A stretch of 64,000 nucleotides of DNA from Brienomyrus brachyistius (Eukaryota > Chordata > Actinopteri > Osteoglossiformes > Mormyridae), in assembly GCF_023856365.1 (NCBI RefSeq), contig NC_064543.1, positions 5,845,952 through 5,909,951 of the forward strand, read 5' to 3'. Positions within the stretch are counted from its first letter, which is position 1, and every line of letters begins with the position of its first letter. Under the pieces are notes generated by a model. That model did no database searches. It was not told where the DNA came from and saw only the letters and a list, made by a program, of their open reading frames with translations. The translations under genes were made by a program, and so were the position numbers. Of this stretch, positions 13,646-26,700 are shown in pieces.

Positions 13646-16600
13646 ATGAGAAGTCGCGATTGCTCTGTTTCCTTCGCACTTTTAGGTATTTATTTAAGTG
13701 CTATTTATACAGTCCAAGGTAAGTTTTCCTTTCTCTTCTTTGGACTTTAAATTTCAGACATATTCATACATATTTCATACACATTATAGCCTGAAATTGT
13801 AAATAGCCCACAGTGGAATATTCTTTATGAATGTTTGATAGTGCAGTCGTGGTAACAATGCGCGGTCGGTGTTAATAACTGTTAAGTAAGTTGTGTACAC
13901 TGCCAACTTTGCAAGTGCTTACGAAGCAGAGTACAACGGATTGACAAGTAATCCTTAGGGATATCACCGACACGACCTGAGCTGAAATTCGGCAAGATTT
14001 CCGACAGGAATCAATGTGTATATTTTCTGCATATCTCTTTGATGAAGAAATTATTTATATTTTTTTCATGCTGTAATATGAATTAATCCGTTACGCGCTG
14101 GACTGTAGTATGATTTTTGAATCAGTTTATAAGCGGTTCAACGTTAACAATTAGGCTACCTTTGTATGGGACAACTACTGTATACCGGTTCCTGTCTTAG
14201 CCGTTTTGTTTTTTATATATTTGGGTTTAAACACCTCCTTTATGTGCCAAGTAAAAAGCCTTTTATATTTGTAATTTAAGCAGCTATTTGCGCCTTTGTT
14301 CTCTTGCATTCACTCGAAAGTTCCTTGGAGAGTATAAAATGAGAGAGACGCTCTCCTGCTACAAACAGTGCAGCATTGAAATGCGCTAGACGTTCTGAGA
14401 GCCAGTGAGCAGGGGGATCCAAAGCAAGTTTCTCCGGGATAAACATGCAGCGCCCTACTTTCAACAGAACCCCCGGATTATTTTTGCCAATGTGTGATCT
14501 CACGGTCCTTCGATGACGTAGGTTTTTGGGATGATAAACAAGTGGAACTCAAAGACGTTTTGGGGTCCTGGGGCCAAATATTTTCAGAGAGGTACATCTC
14601 GGTTTGGCGAAGCCGCCGACAGTCACGGAGATCACCCTGTCCGAGCGTAACTCAGCGCGGGTTCTTTGCACCTGCAGCAGTAGAATATCTACTGGTTTAC
14701 TAATTAGATGGTATTTTGCAGGTTTTCACGGCATTTTAAGTGTTCTTAAAGAGACTCCTCGATGCAGGAACGTAAAAGCTAATGAGCATAGGAAGGTTAT
14801 ACACTAGGCTCAGAGATCTTATAAACAGGCTTCAGGAGTTAATTTCAACCTTTATAATCATATACTCTGATACCCAGTGGCGTTGTTTTGGTTTCAGTCC
14901 CCCTAAAATGTTTTGTAGCCCCACTGGTAAGTGTGTAATAAATTACTTTGCCATCAGCCCCTCGGCCCCCCAAACTTAGACTCCCATGCCCATTCATCTC
15001 TACACCCCTGATGATGACAATGCCACATCATTACCAAATTCTTGGCCTCAGAGCTTCCTCAACTTTTGCACAGTATCTAAAACAGGATGGTATGTATGTA
15101 TAAGGAAGATATGATTTAAAAACCGACTAGTGCTGTGTAGTTACATATAATTATGTGAACACATACATGACATGTGACTCTGAAATCTCACCATTAAGAC
15201 TCCACGTTCAACGCACTGGAGAAGCGACGTCGTGTGCGGAATTTATTTGTAAGTCTTGGTGCTGTCAAAGACTAGGCCTATTTGTGTACTTGGCAAGCTT
15301 GCAGCCTAATGCGATGATCTATTTTTGTTACGGACTGAGGTAACGGTTTGTCCCAGTGAGGCGGAGATCCAGGCTTGTAACTGGTTTGGTTTCCAGTTAT
15401 CGGTCTTTCGCGAAGGCAGCCCAGCCTGTTTCAGTCCCAGCACGACTGGACACGGAGAAGGAATTCAGTAGCTTTCTGTTGCTCCTTCGCTTTGGAATGA
15501 ACTGTCTTCTAAGCAACATATACTTCATGCTAATAAAAAATACAGGGAATACTCTACTGATGATTAACTTCTTAGGGAAGACGACCGTAATAATAGAAAT
15601 TGAAATGGCAAAGGTACATGTTACAATAAAGGTGAGCATCTGCTTATGTCGATGACATAACACCTACAAAACCGATTATAGAGTTAATAGATTGATCTTA
15701 ATCTAGACTGCGGTTCCTTATGTTCATGTATTTGTGCCATGTATCCCCTGTCCTAGTGTAATTCCATCCATCCATCCATCCATCCATTTTCCAAAATGCT
15801 TATCCTACTGGGTCGCGGGGGGTCCGGAGCCTATCCGGGAAGCAATGGGCACGAGGCAGGGAACAACCCAGGATGGGGGGGCCAGCCCATCGCAGGGCAC
15901 ACTCACACACCATTCACTCACACCTATGGGAAATTTAGCAACTCCAATTAGCCTCAGCATGTTTTTGGACTGTGGGGGGAAACCGGAGTACCCGGAGGAA
16001 ACCCCACGACAGGTGTGAGGCAACAGTGCTAACCACTGCACCACCATGCCGCCCCCCTATCGAAATTAATCTGGCATTTTGCTTGAATTCTTTTCTGAAA
16101 TGTTAATGTTAAACCGACTTCCTCATGTTTAGCTTACCAGAAAAGGAAAACTCACGGTGCTCGCATTGTACCGGAGCTTTCCTGACATCTTGCCCAGACC
16201 CGTCCTGGCACTCTCTCCTCGTTCCAGAGTTCTAAGCCCATTTTCTATTTAAATAGAATAGTGTGGGTGTGATCCGACCTGGGTCAGCCCACAGCATAAG
16301 CAATCCTTTACGGATGCTTAGGACCCAGCGGCCAACCAGCCCCTCCCCCCACCCAAAATGACAAAATAATCAAATTTAGCTTAGGGCCCCGAAAAGCACT
16401 GAACCAGTTCTAGGTCCGACAGTCATTTTTATTCTTGTCACCTCCATCCCAGCGAACAATTTTTTTTTCTAGGGACTTTAACCGAGCATTACGATTAAGG
16501 CATGGAATGTTCAAAGTGTCCATATAGATTTCCTTATGTTTCCTTCTACTATGTCATCCCACTACCACAATTACTACTAAAACTAAGGCTAATAATGTCA

Positions 16601-19524
16601 AAATGAATAAAGCGCGTGCTACAACAGCGGGTGGCGCTGTTTTGTTGTGCTTTTAAGGTCATGGGTTCGAGACTGGGTGATGTATTTGCAGTATACTAAT
16701 ATTGCATTTTTGGAAAACAATAGTTTTATTACAAAATAGTACTTTTCATCAGTAATTATGCTAGAAAGATACTCAGATAATAATGTTTCTGTGCTAACGC
16801 TGAAAGAACCTTTGTTAAAATGTGTAAATAGCATTTCATTAATGTTAAAATGAAAACGCTCTCAGCCAATTTTGTGAAGACCTTTAAATAACATTAGCTA
16901 AAGTTCTGGGAGTGCTCCCTGTTAGCTGGGATGGTTTCAGTCTTCAGAAGCTATATTCGGAACAGTTGTACTTTTTTTCTAGTGTCTTCTTCTCTAATCT
17001 GATTTATTTCTGACTTGTTATTTAGTGTCAGCCTGATCGGTTCTGGTTGCCGGATGTGTGCTTCCCCCACAGACTCTCTGGGCGTGAGCATGCGTTCGGC
17101 TTTGTGGAGAAATGAAGGTTCTCTGCGTAACAGCCCAGTAATCTTCTCTCTTGGAATGCCAAGGTCTTCCCCTCTGGCCTAAAATCCCATCCTTCTGCGT
17201 TCATTCTATCAAAATGCTGCGAGACCATGATGCTATAGTCCGACTTGATATGGACTGTTTATTAACTGCCAAATAATAACCAACTGTTTAGTTATGTGCT
17301 GTTGGGTTATAGGATACAAAGTAGCCTATTCATATTTTCAAAGTAACTTTTCACTTGTAATTTTAGCATAGTTCAGTGTGATGACACAATGCCTTGACTG
17401 GGTGGGTGTACAGTCCTTTGGGTGACATCAAGCAGGTTCTGGAAGATTCTGGAAAATTCTCTGTTCTTGGCCTTGGTACGCATTTGTAAATATTTACAGA
17501 AACAGAATCACATATATTTCTTCAGCACATGTATACATATATAGAAGCAAAACAGTATATTCTTATTTATAATCTTGTTCAGAGTCTGGAATAATACTAA
17601 GTTCCATGTTATCAGATCTCTCTTAGTTTCCTCTGTTCCCCTGATAGCAGGGTAACACCCTACAGGCTTCCCAAAGCATCTGTGCAAAGTTTCGCAGCTC
17701 TTCACATTGCCCGAAAATTATTGTTATTATTCATCGCAGATACAGACAGAACACTTTAGAAACCTCAAACAAGGTTATAATTAAACAGGGCTGGCCAGGG
17801 TAGTAATAATATACTGATACTGTTGTGATACTGTGTGGATTTACGGGGAATTAAATATTTTGCAGCTTAGTACCTGAAGTACATAGATGTATAATTAGGT
17901 GTTAGATACATTTCATATTTTATCAGAGATGACCACTGTCTTGGACTAAGTACAGTATAGTCTGTGAAGGGAGAATTTCAAGTTAATGAGATAAACTGAA
18001 GATCCACTGCAGTGTTTTCCTCAGACATCCCCAGCCATTCTGAACATCTCTTGTGGTTCACCTTTGTCACGACTTCGACTTGAGGGCAGGCGTGGTAGCG
18101 AAACAAAAGGTGCTTTATTGAACTCAAAATAACAGAGATTACACACAAACAGGATTGCAAGGGCTCAAAAACAGGAGGAGCAGAGCAGGGAAAGGCAACA
18201 AGAGGGTTCAATGTCAGTGACTGGACTGGGGAACACAGGACTGGGAAGCACGTATATATGAAACTAATGAGGGAGCTAGGAGTGACTAACACAAGGGTTA
18301 GGAACAAGAGGTAAGATAAATGAGTCGCTTGTTAAGGTCACTTTAGGGAGGAGACAGGAGGGGGGATATTAAGAGAGATGTTTGAGAATCCTTGCTTGGG
18401 TTCAGTATGTAATAGTTAGTGGTAGTGGGTGGTTAATTTAAAGTATGTGGTTTAAAGTAATTAGATGGATTTTTTTGTCACCATAACTACAAAAGCCATC
18501 TTTTTTATATAAAGGACCACTGTGATAGGTCAGCTTTGTCAAGTAGTCAAAGCAAAAGTGTTTTATTTGTATTTATTGATGTTAACCTTAGTTTAATACG
18601 TAATGGTTTTGCTCTGCACTTTTCCTAGGTGACTACTGCGAGTTGAACCTCTGCCAGAATGGAGGGACGTGTGTGACTGGGGTGGGAGAGGCCCCCTACT
18701 TGTGCATCTGTGCAGAAGGCTTTGGAGGAGACACCTGCAACGCTACGGAGAGCGGTATTCGTGGGCGGGGCTTGCTCTCCCCTCTTATTGTCCTCTAATG
18801 GAAATGTGGCACGTCTGATAGAGGCCTGGCGGTTTTCTGCTTAGCCGAAGCTAACGGCATGCTAACTGAAAGATATGCCCATTTCCTCTTAGGCCCCTGC
18901 AGCCCCAACCCCTGTAAAAACGATGGCATCTGTCAGATTGCCACTGAGTCGCGGCGAGGGGACGTCTTCGGCCAGTACGTCTGCAGGTGCCAACCTGGAT
19001 TCGAGGGCATGCACTGTCAGAACAGTAAGAGATAATGCTCAACATTTTATTTATATTTTATATAGTCCTCCAAAGGAGACCGGTATAAAAAGCTGCTTAT
19101 AATTTAATGCTGCATGTTCAACTGCACGTTTCCCTGTGGCTCCAGGATCTCGTCCCCATCGGGGGACTTGAACTAACAACCTGCTGAAGTCTGTTGAGAT
19201 ACTTCTTATGTGTCTTTCTGACGTGTTACTCTGAAGTGAGTTGGGTCCCGCTGAGGTCATTTCTTTGAAAAATCCGTGGGTGTGGTCCTTTGGGCAGCCG
19301 CTCCATTAGCGGCTGGCAGGCCTGGACGGCAGCCGGTGTGGTTTCCATGCACGACACATGGCGGAAACTGAAGGTGAAGCCAGCGGCTTTAAATGAGTGT
19401 TCTCTTCGTTCTCTGCTTATTTGGATTTTATATTTATAGATTTTTTTTTTAAGATATGAAAATGTGGCTGACTAAGTGCACTGCCAGCTGTGATTGGTAG
19501 AATTGCACAATGCTGGCATCTCAT

Positions 19525-19574
<50 letters not shown>

Positions 19575-22500
19575 ATATCTTTGTGGGGACCGTCCATTCA
19601 TTAGTATGGGCAAAACCCTAAACCTAACAATGACACCCTTAACCCCTACCGAGCCCTAACCCTAACCCCTACCGAGCCCTAACATTAATCATAAGTAACC
19701 AAAGCCAAAAAATGGTCCCCACAGCGTCAAAATAACAGGTTTTTATCACATTGTGGGGACATTTGGTCCCCACAATGTAATGTATACCTGGACCACACTC
19801 ACAGACACACATCCTTTCTTTTTTTTATCATTTTACTTCCACATTCTCTCTTTAATTTAATTTATGACTCTTAGCCTCACCCACAATAAATGCAAAAATG
19901 ATTTAGGAATCATATCAGTTTTAAGACTTTTTTTTAAAGAATATTAAACAAAAAATATTTAAATTTCAAAAGATGACGTCGTACCCCTGAGAGACGCCCG
20001 GGTCACAGTCCCTCCTTAAAAGTCTCACCACATGGTTAGGAAAACATGTGCGGACGTACTGCAGTGCCCACGCTGGCCGTGACGCACACACACTCGCACA
20101 CGCACACACACACGCACACTCTCACGCACACTCAGCAAGCCTCTCCCAGCTACACGCAGCCTCCCATTCCCGTGTTAACGCCAGCTGTCAACCTCTCCCC
20201 CCCCCTCCCCCCGCCACAGTCGTGTTTAGAAGTTACGGTTTTTAATTTACCCTCCACGGGTCTCTGTTTCAAAATTTCCAATTCTGCCCTATTTAATTTA
20301 ATACGTTCTTCAAGCCTATTAAAAAGCAGACACGTTGTGTGTTTACTGCCCCTGTGGTAACTTAAGGAACAAAATGAACAGAATTTGTGGCCGTGGTGAA
20401 CGACGTCGCCCTCTGCTGGGATTTGATGACTCAGGCTGACGTGGTCAAGGCCCTTTTCTTCATCCTGTGCCCCCTCCTGTGCCCCCCAACAAATCCCAGT
20501 CACTGTTTCTGGGCTGCCACAGATGTGCTGTACTGCAATCTGTCCGAGTTCACAGCGGAAACCGCGCCCCGATGCTACTTACAATTGTTCTACCTGACTA
20601 ACAGAGTGGCGTCTGTGAGCGGTGTGGTGGCATAACGCAGAATTGCAGGCATGTGTCAGCTGGACATCACTGCCCCCACAAAGACCAGTCTGTGGCACAG
20701 CCTGGTGTGGGCCTTCCTCAATGGGCCCCCTGGGGTCATGGGGGGTGCCCTGCTTGAACGTGGCTGGCCGCCTGCACTTAGCCTCCTAAACAGTCTATTG
20801 TGCAGTGTTAATAGAATAGAATGGCGTTATTTTATCGGTCCCTGTGGGAAAGTCCTCTTTCCTCTTACCCCATCTTACTCTCCATGAGACACAGACACAC
20901 AGGATTGGTGAAAGCAAGCTTGGATCTCGCAGCACAGGGTCAGCCAGCATATGGCCCCCCAGGAGCTGGGGGTCAAGGACCTTAATCAAGGGCCCATGGC
21001 TTTAAGACTTTTCGGGCAACACTTCGATTGCCGATCACCAAGAGCCTGCTGAGCTACATACCGCCCCCAGTAAGAAAATATATGCCTCTATAGGAGCTAA
21101 TGATGAGCATATGTTTTCATTTCAGTAATGTTTATTATTAACTGTTTGCAGAGGAGTTCGTATTCAGCGTTTTGCTAGAATAACCATCCAGTCTCTGTCT
21201 TGTTTCGTAATTATTACGAATGATATTGGTTACTCAAAGCTAACTAGTGCTTGGTTTTAATGGTTGAGCTTTGCTCTCTTTGGCCTTTGAAAGTTCCGAG
21301 GAGAAACCTGCAGGCTTGTTGCTGTGAATGAAAACGTGCAGCTTGTGATATTTCATCTAAGTTGTGATGCACGAGACCGTGCATGTAGCTAATCTTCACA
21401 CACTTATTAACATGTGCAGTTACAGCTATACATCACCTGCTCACTCTGACTGGACAACCTGCAGTGATTATCACCTCAGCACTAGTGTCTGAGATCCAGC
21501 TGGCAGTTGGAATTCTGCAGTTTTTAGTTTCAAAACAAGAGCTACTAAAACACAGTGGGCTGTAGGACACTGCAGGTCTCCTGTCACCAGACCTTCAGAG
21601 GTTACAGCAGATAAATCAATCTTAGTAATTAAGAGAGATAGTCAAAGTCAATGATTATTTTCATCCCGCTTCTCCTCTGTATCCAGATCAGCAACCACTG
21701 CTCTTTTTGCATTTAATGCCCCAACTTGATTAGCATATGATGTAACCTAAACCACACTGATTGGTAAATACTCTTTTTTTATTGATGTCTGTGGGGATTA
21801 TGTCTACCCCAACATGCTCTCTATAGGTGAGCACAGGCTGTCCATGAAGGGCTGCCTCCCATAGTGGTGCACAGGAAGATGGGGGGTTAAGGGTCTTGCT
21901 CCAGGACCTGCAGATGTGCCGAGGCCGAGAGCAAACCGGCGACTTTCGGATCACAGACACAGAGGCTCAGCTCAGTGAGCCACAGATCGCCCCCCTGATC
22001 AATCTTGCCCCAAGCATGACTGATGTTGTTTAATGGCCAAGTACCATCTTTGTCAGTTGATTGCGATTTTGGCTTGATTGAAGTGATCAGACTATCAACA
22101 CCGATATCAACACTCCGGAAGGTTCCGTACCGCCATTAACAGCAGTCAGTGTGACTTTACTCTTTCTACACTTTGCGTCAGTCCAGATTATGTCCCATTG
22201 TTTTCCTGGGAAAATCTGTCTTTGCTTAGACCTAACGAACTTGTTGAACTTGCTCTATAAAAAACCAGTCAGTCCGTGTTAAAGGTTTAAAGGTTAAAGT
22301 GTGGAGATCACCGAACGCATGTAATGGGGAAAAAACAAGGTACAAAATGTGTGAAAAGGAGTGTAACAATGCATTGGTAAGAATTTACCAATCCCCCACC
22401 CTGGGTAATAGTTAAAAATGAACAAAAGGTGTTATCTGTGTTCTGTTTGTGGTACGTAGGACAAGAATCTGGGACCAGGTGGTGTGGGGGAGGGACAGAT

Positions 22501-23721
22501 GTGGCTCTATTTTTTTCTGCCTGGCAGTAGATCATCTCATCTATTGTTCGTGACAGAAAGTCCCACTTTAACTCTCCAAACTGCCGCTGTAGCCTGAGAC
22601 CCCTCCTTGGGCTGCCTTGTGATGGAGAGCGAGCCACCTCTCTGGGGGGGGGGGGAAGGGGGCTCCGCGAGAAAACGGCTCGTAGGCTGATAGACGTGGC
22701 CGCTCAGCCGAGACAGATCCACTTAACCGATCCGGCCGGGGAAGAAGCAACATGAACCTCTGACGTCACAGGCTGTGTGTTAGCAGATTGCTGTTTGGGT
22801 CTGTCTGCTGCCTACACTAGGCGTGTAATTCTGCTGATCTGTGCTTAAGGCAAAGGTACTCATTCATATTTATGATATGTTTAAACACAGGAGCAGCATT
22901 TTTACATTTACATTACATTTAGTTTTTTACTTAGTAACACAACATACAAGTGAGGCAAATAGCATAAAAGTAGCCAGGCTGAGCTTGCAGCGAATACCCA
23001 GGTACAAGTGTAAATAGAGTTAGGAGTAAGAGCTACACAACATCTTCCAAACAATGCAAAGACTATTCGATAAGCAGAGTAGAGGGATTCATGTAACACA
23101 TGGGGTCAGGGGACATTTTTGAAGATGGAGAGAGCATCTGGTGACTGGATGTGGCTCAGCAGATCATTCCACTGTGTTTTGAGTTACTTCTTTCTCTTTT
23201 CATTTTCCCGTGTGTCTTTTTCCATCCGTTTTTGAATGTACGTTTTAAAAACTCAAGTAAGAGTAAATGGCACCTAAGAGATGTTTTGAGCAAGAGCACC
23301 ACTCAGTGGACGCTTTAAGTAAGTGCAGCAAGCGACGAGTCATGAATTGAATTGTCATTATTGCTGAATGGCGGCTGGACATGCAGAGTCATGGGCTGCG
23401 GTGTCTCGAGTTTCCAGAATTTGGTCGTTCCAGGGAAACCTTCACCCATGGCCCAGGGCGGGTCCTCCTGATAGAAGCCATCCATCCATCCATCTTTCCT
23501 GGGTAGGGTTGTGGGGGCGGAGTCAATCCCAGGCAGCATTGAACACAAAGCTAGGTTCACACTGACAGGGATGCCAGCCCATCACTGAGCATGCACTCAC
23601 ATATATGTGGAACAGATTCGTGCATAGGGTAAGTTAGACTGTAATCATTCTGTTTTCATAAGTGATTAAATGCACAAACTTACCCAGGGGTCTTTGCTAA
23701 AAAGGGCTTTTTTTTAACAAT

Positions 23722-23755
<34 letters not shown>

Positions 23756-26700
23756 TGTTTTATTTAAAGGTGCCTTTTAAGGCACTCAAGGGCACCGTAC
23801 AAAAAAAACCAATCCACACAACATACTAACATACATACTAACTTCTGTACGTGTATTAATACATTTAAAGTGACCATAATCGAATAAAAGTTACCTACAT
23901 AAAGTTACAATTAAAGTGAACAAGCAATTTTAAAATGATGAGGCTTGAACTGAGATGTGAATGTAGAGAAACAGTCAATACCATGAATATGTTCATATAT
24001 TCTTAAATTTATAATGCTTGCAACTGACCTTAATGCATTTCATTGCATTTTAACCTCCTAAGACTTCATTTTGTGCCAGTTTTAATTTTCTTGCTATATA
24101 TGTTTTTAACCTTCTGTAAAGCACTTTGAATCACCAATGTGTATGAATGCCGCTAATTAATTAAATTCGCCATGTCCAGCCTTGCCTCAAAGTGCCCCCC
24201 ATCAACACTATTTACCTTTGCCAATGGGGAGGGGGGGGGTCTCTGAATATTCATAAATCCCAGGGACCTCTGACTTTTTTTCCAGGGACCTGCTTTTTAT
24301 CCAGTCGTGGTAGTTGTCTCGTGACTAAACAGCCGTCCTGGAAGTGTCGTCGTAAAAGCTTTTGACCACCGCTGGTCTCCCGCAGATGTGGATGACTGTG
24401 CGATCCAGCCCTGCAAGAATGGAGGAATCTGCCGAGATCTGGACGGGGACTTCAGCTGCAGATGTCCCACGCCCTACGTTGGGAAACACTGTCAGCTGCG
24501 TGAGTACTCGCCCCTGCCCCCACCATACCCACGGCCCGCCACCGCTCAGACATGTAATCCCACAGAGCTGTATTCCAAGTTAAGCCTCTTTCGCGGCTGC
24601 TGGGGAGGCATCCAGTGAGAACCGGGGCGAATTGAAAGTTTTCCCTGCTGGAATAAGCCCACGTCTCTAGGATGGTAATAGCAGGACATACATGGGAATG
24701 CTGGGCTTCCCAATAAGACGATTAATCGCTGATTTCAGGCAGCAAAGGGCCCATTGTGTTAGCAACAAAAGCTAGAGGGAACTGAGCGGCATATTTTGGC
24801 CAAATAACAAGCTGTTGTTTTTCAGATGCTGCCTGAAAAAATAATTACTTACTGTTGGACGTTTAAAGAGAATAAGATGGGGGTGATTGTGTCTCTGTTC
24901 TAGGGTGTATCTCTCTGCTGGGGATGGAGGGGGGCGGGATTCCTGAGTCTCAGATAACGGCTTCTTCAGTCCACTACGGGGTCCTGGGCCTGCAGCGGTG
25001 GGGCCCTGAACTCGCCCGACTCAACAACCAGGGCATGGTCAATGCCTGGACCTCTGCCACGCATGACAAGAATCCTTGGATACAGGTGTGTGGCCTGTAG
25101 GTGGTGTGGTGATTCTCAGCACATGCCTGTAGACACATACTGAAGCCTAGTGATGAGATTTGCAGCAGTGGGGCTGCTATTGAATTGGATAATTCCTGTA
25201 ATATACACAAGGATAAATAGCGAAAAATCTGCTAAAATTCTAAAATTCCTACAAAAATATTTTCCAAATTTTTATATGCATGGTAAAAAAAAATACCATT
25301 TACAACAATTTAATTATGTTTAGATTTTATTTGGCAATTAAAATATTTCAAAAGGAATTTTAAATACTTATATGAATGCTTTTATGTAAAATGCTTCAAT
25401 TATGTTGACACTATTTGTTGTAATATAGTTCATAATATTTGCATACAGCTCCCTCCCACCTGCCCAGTGGGTGTGGCTTTCACACAGCTCTCTCCCACCT
25501 GCCTAGGGAATGTAGCTTTTGCACAGCTGTTCACCCTCCTATCTAGTGGGCGTGGCTTTCACACAGCCCTTCACCCGTCTGCCCAATGGGCCTGGCTCTC
25601 GTCCAGGAGTCCACGTACCCAATGCCTCCCACAGTTCTCTGTGCCCTGACAGCCCCTCTCCCCTCCTTGTTGTTTCCCCCCGCAGATAAACTTGCAGAGA
25701 AAGATGCGTCTGACGGGAATCATCACCCAGGGGGCCAGCCGCATGGGCATGGTGGAGTTCATTAAGTCATTCAAGGTGGCTTCCAGCTTGGATGGCGTGA
25801 CATACACCATGTACCAGTCTGAGAGCCAAGGGGGCGAAGAGGTGATTAAACGCGGCCTATCGACTTGTTTATCCAGACATGGAGCCGTGGGTCATCTAAG
25901 CATGAGCTCTCCGGCAGGTCTTCATCGGAAATGTGGACAACGACAGCGCCAAGACCAACCTGCTGGACCCCCCCCTGGTGTCACAGTACATACGCATCAT
26001 CCCTGTGGTTTGTCACCAGGCCTGCACACTGCGCATGGAGCTGATGGGCTGCGAGCTCAACGGTAAAGACACTGGAGGCCCGATGACATCACTAACTCCG
26101 GACCTGTCAGCCACTCATGTTCCAGTCTTCATCTGTCGTTAATTGTAATTGTAAAGAGCTCTAGCTGAAACGAGAGTGCTGACCTGTGCGCAGCTGGTAA
26201 TTTTATTAACACTGACAGGTGAGACCGGCTCTGTGGTTAAAATTCTTTTGGTTGGCCCAGGTAACGACGTGAGGGTGTGAAAAATGGCTTTACTGCTCCA
26301 GTCTTCCAGCTGCAATGAGATGAAAGGGTCACACGTCCAGATCTGGATTCTTGTTTTGACTTGCGGAGCTTAGTTTAGCCGGTGACAGCGCTTGCATGAT
26401 GAGAGCAGGCGCTCTCGTTCGTTCATCGCTACTCACAGTGCCCTGCAGCTGCCAGCCATGCCTGTCTGACACGTGGGTTTCTCCGCATGGCCCCCGCTTG
26501 CACGCCGGCTCCTACGTTGGTGATTGTGCTTGTCTGTTGGTTTGCTCGTGCCCACATGCCTGCCGCATCCCTATCATCCTTTCTTCACTGTCTTGTTCAC
26601 AGTGTATTTAAACATGGCAGGTTGCTCTGAACATTTGGGCATGAAGTCCCGCCTTATCTCGGACGGCCAGCTGTCGGCCTCCAGCGCCTTCCGAACCTGG

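Larger units (their letters stand above)
13719..18628 (+). other. mfge8 intron 1 (4.9 kb), repeats only
   Basis: The intron runs from donor GTAAG to acceptor TCCTAG. It contains a dispersed CATCC-type repeat (about 15764-16058), a tRNA-like SINE fragment with a TTCGAG B-box near 16660, and an LTR-like repeat (about 18060-18360). No extra exon was recognised. Confidence 0.8.
19025..24385 (+). other. mfge8 intron 3 (5.4 kb), repeat-rich
   Basis: The intron contains a (CA)n tract, a GTGGGGAC foldback element, several minus-strand SINE-like copies with degenerate A and B boxes, a partial CATCC repeat (about 23478-23600) and an (AAT)n tract (about 23724-23752). I saw no convincing additional exon. 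Confidence 0.8.

Noticed and set aside
16640..16680. GGGTTCGAGACTGG as a tRNA gene
   Set aside because: It is a B-box alone with no cloverleaf or A box at the proper distance. Best taken as a SINE fragment.
19615..19690. CCCTAA stretches as an interstitial telomere
   Set aside because: There are only a few imperfect units inside a foldback repeat copy, with the same sequence context as its relatives.
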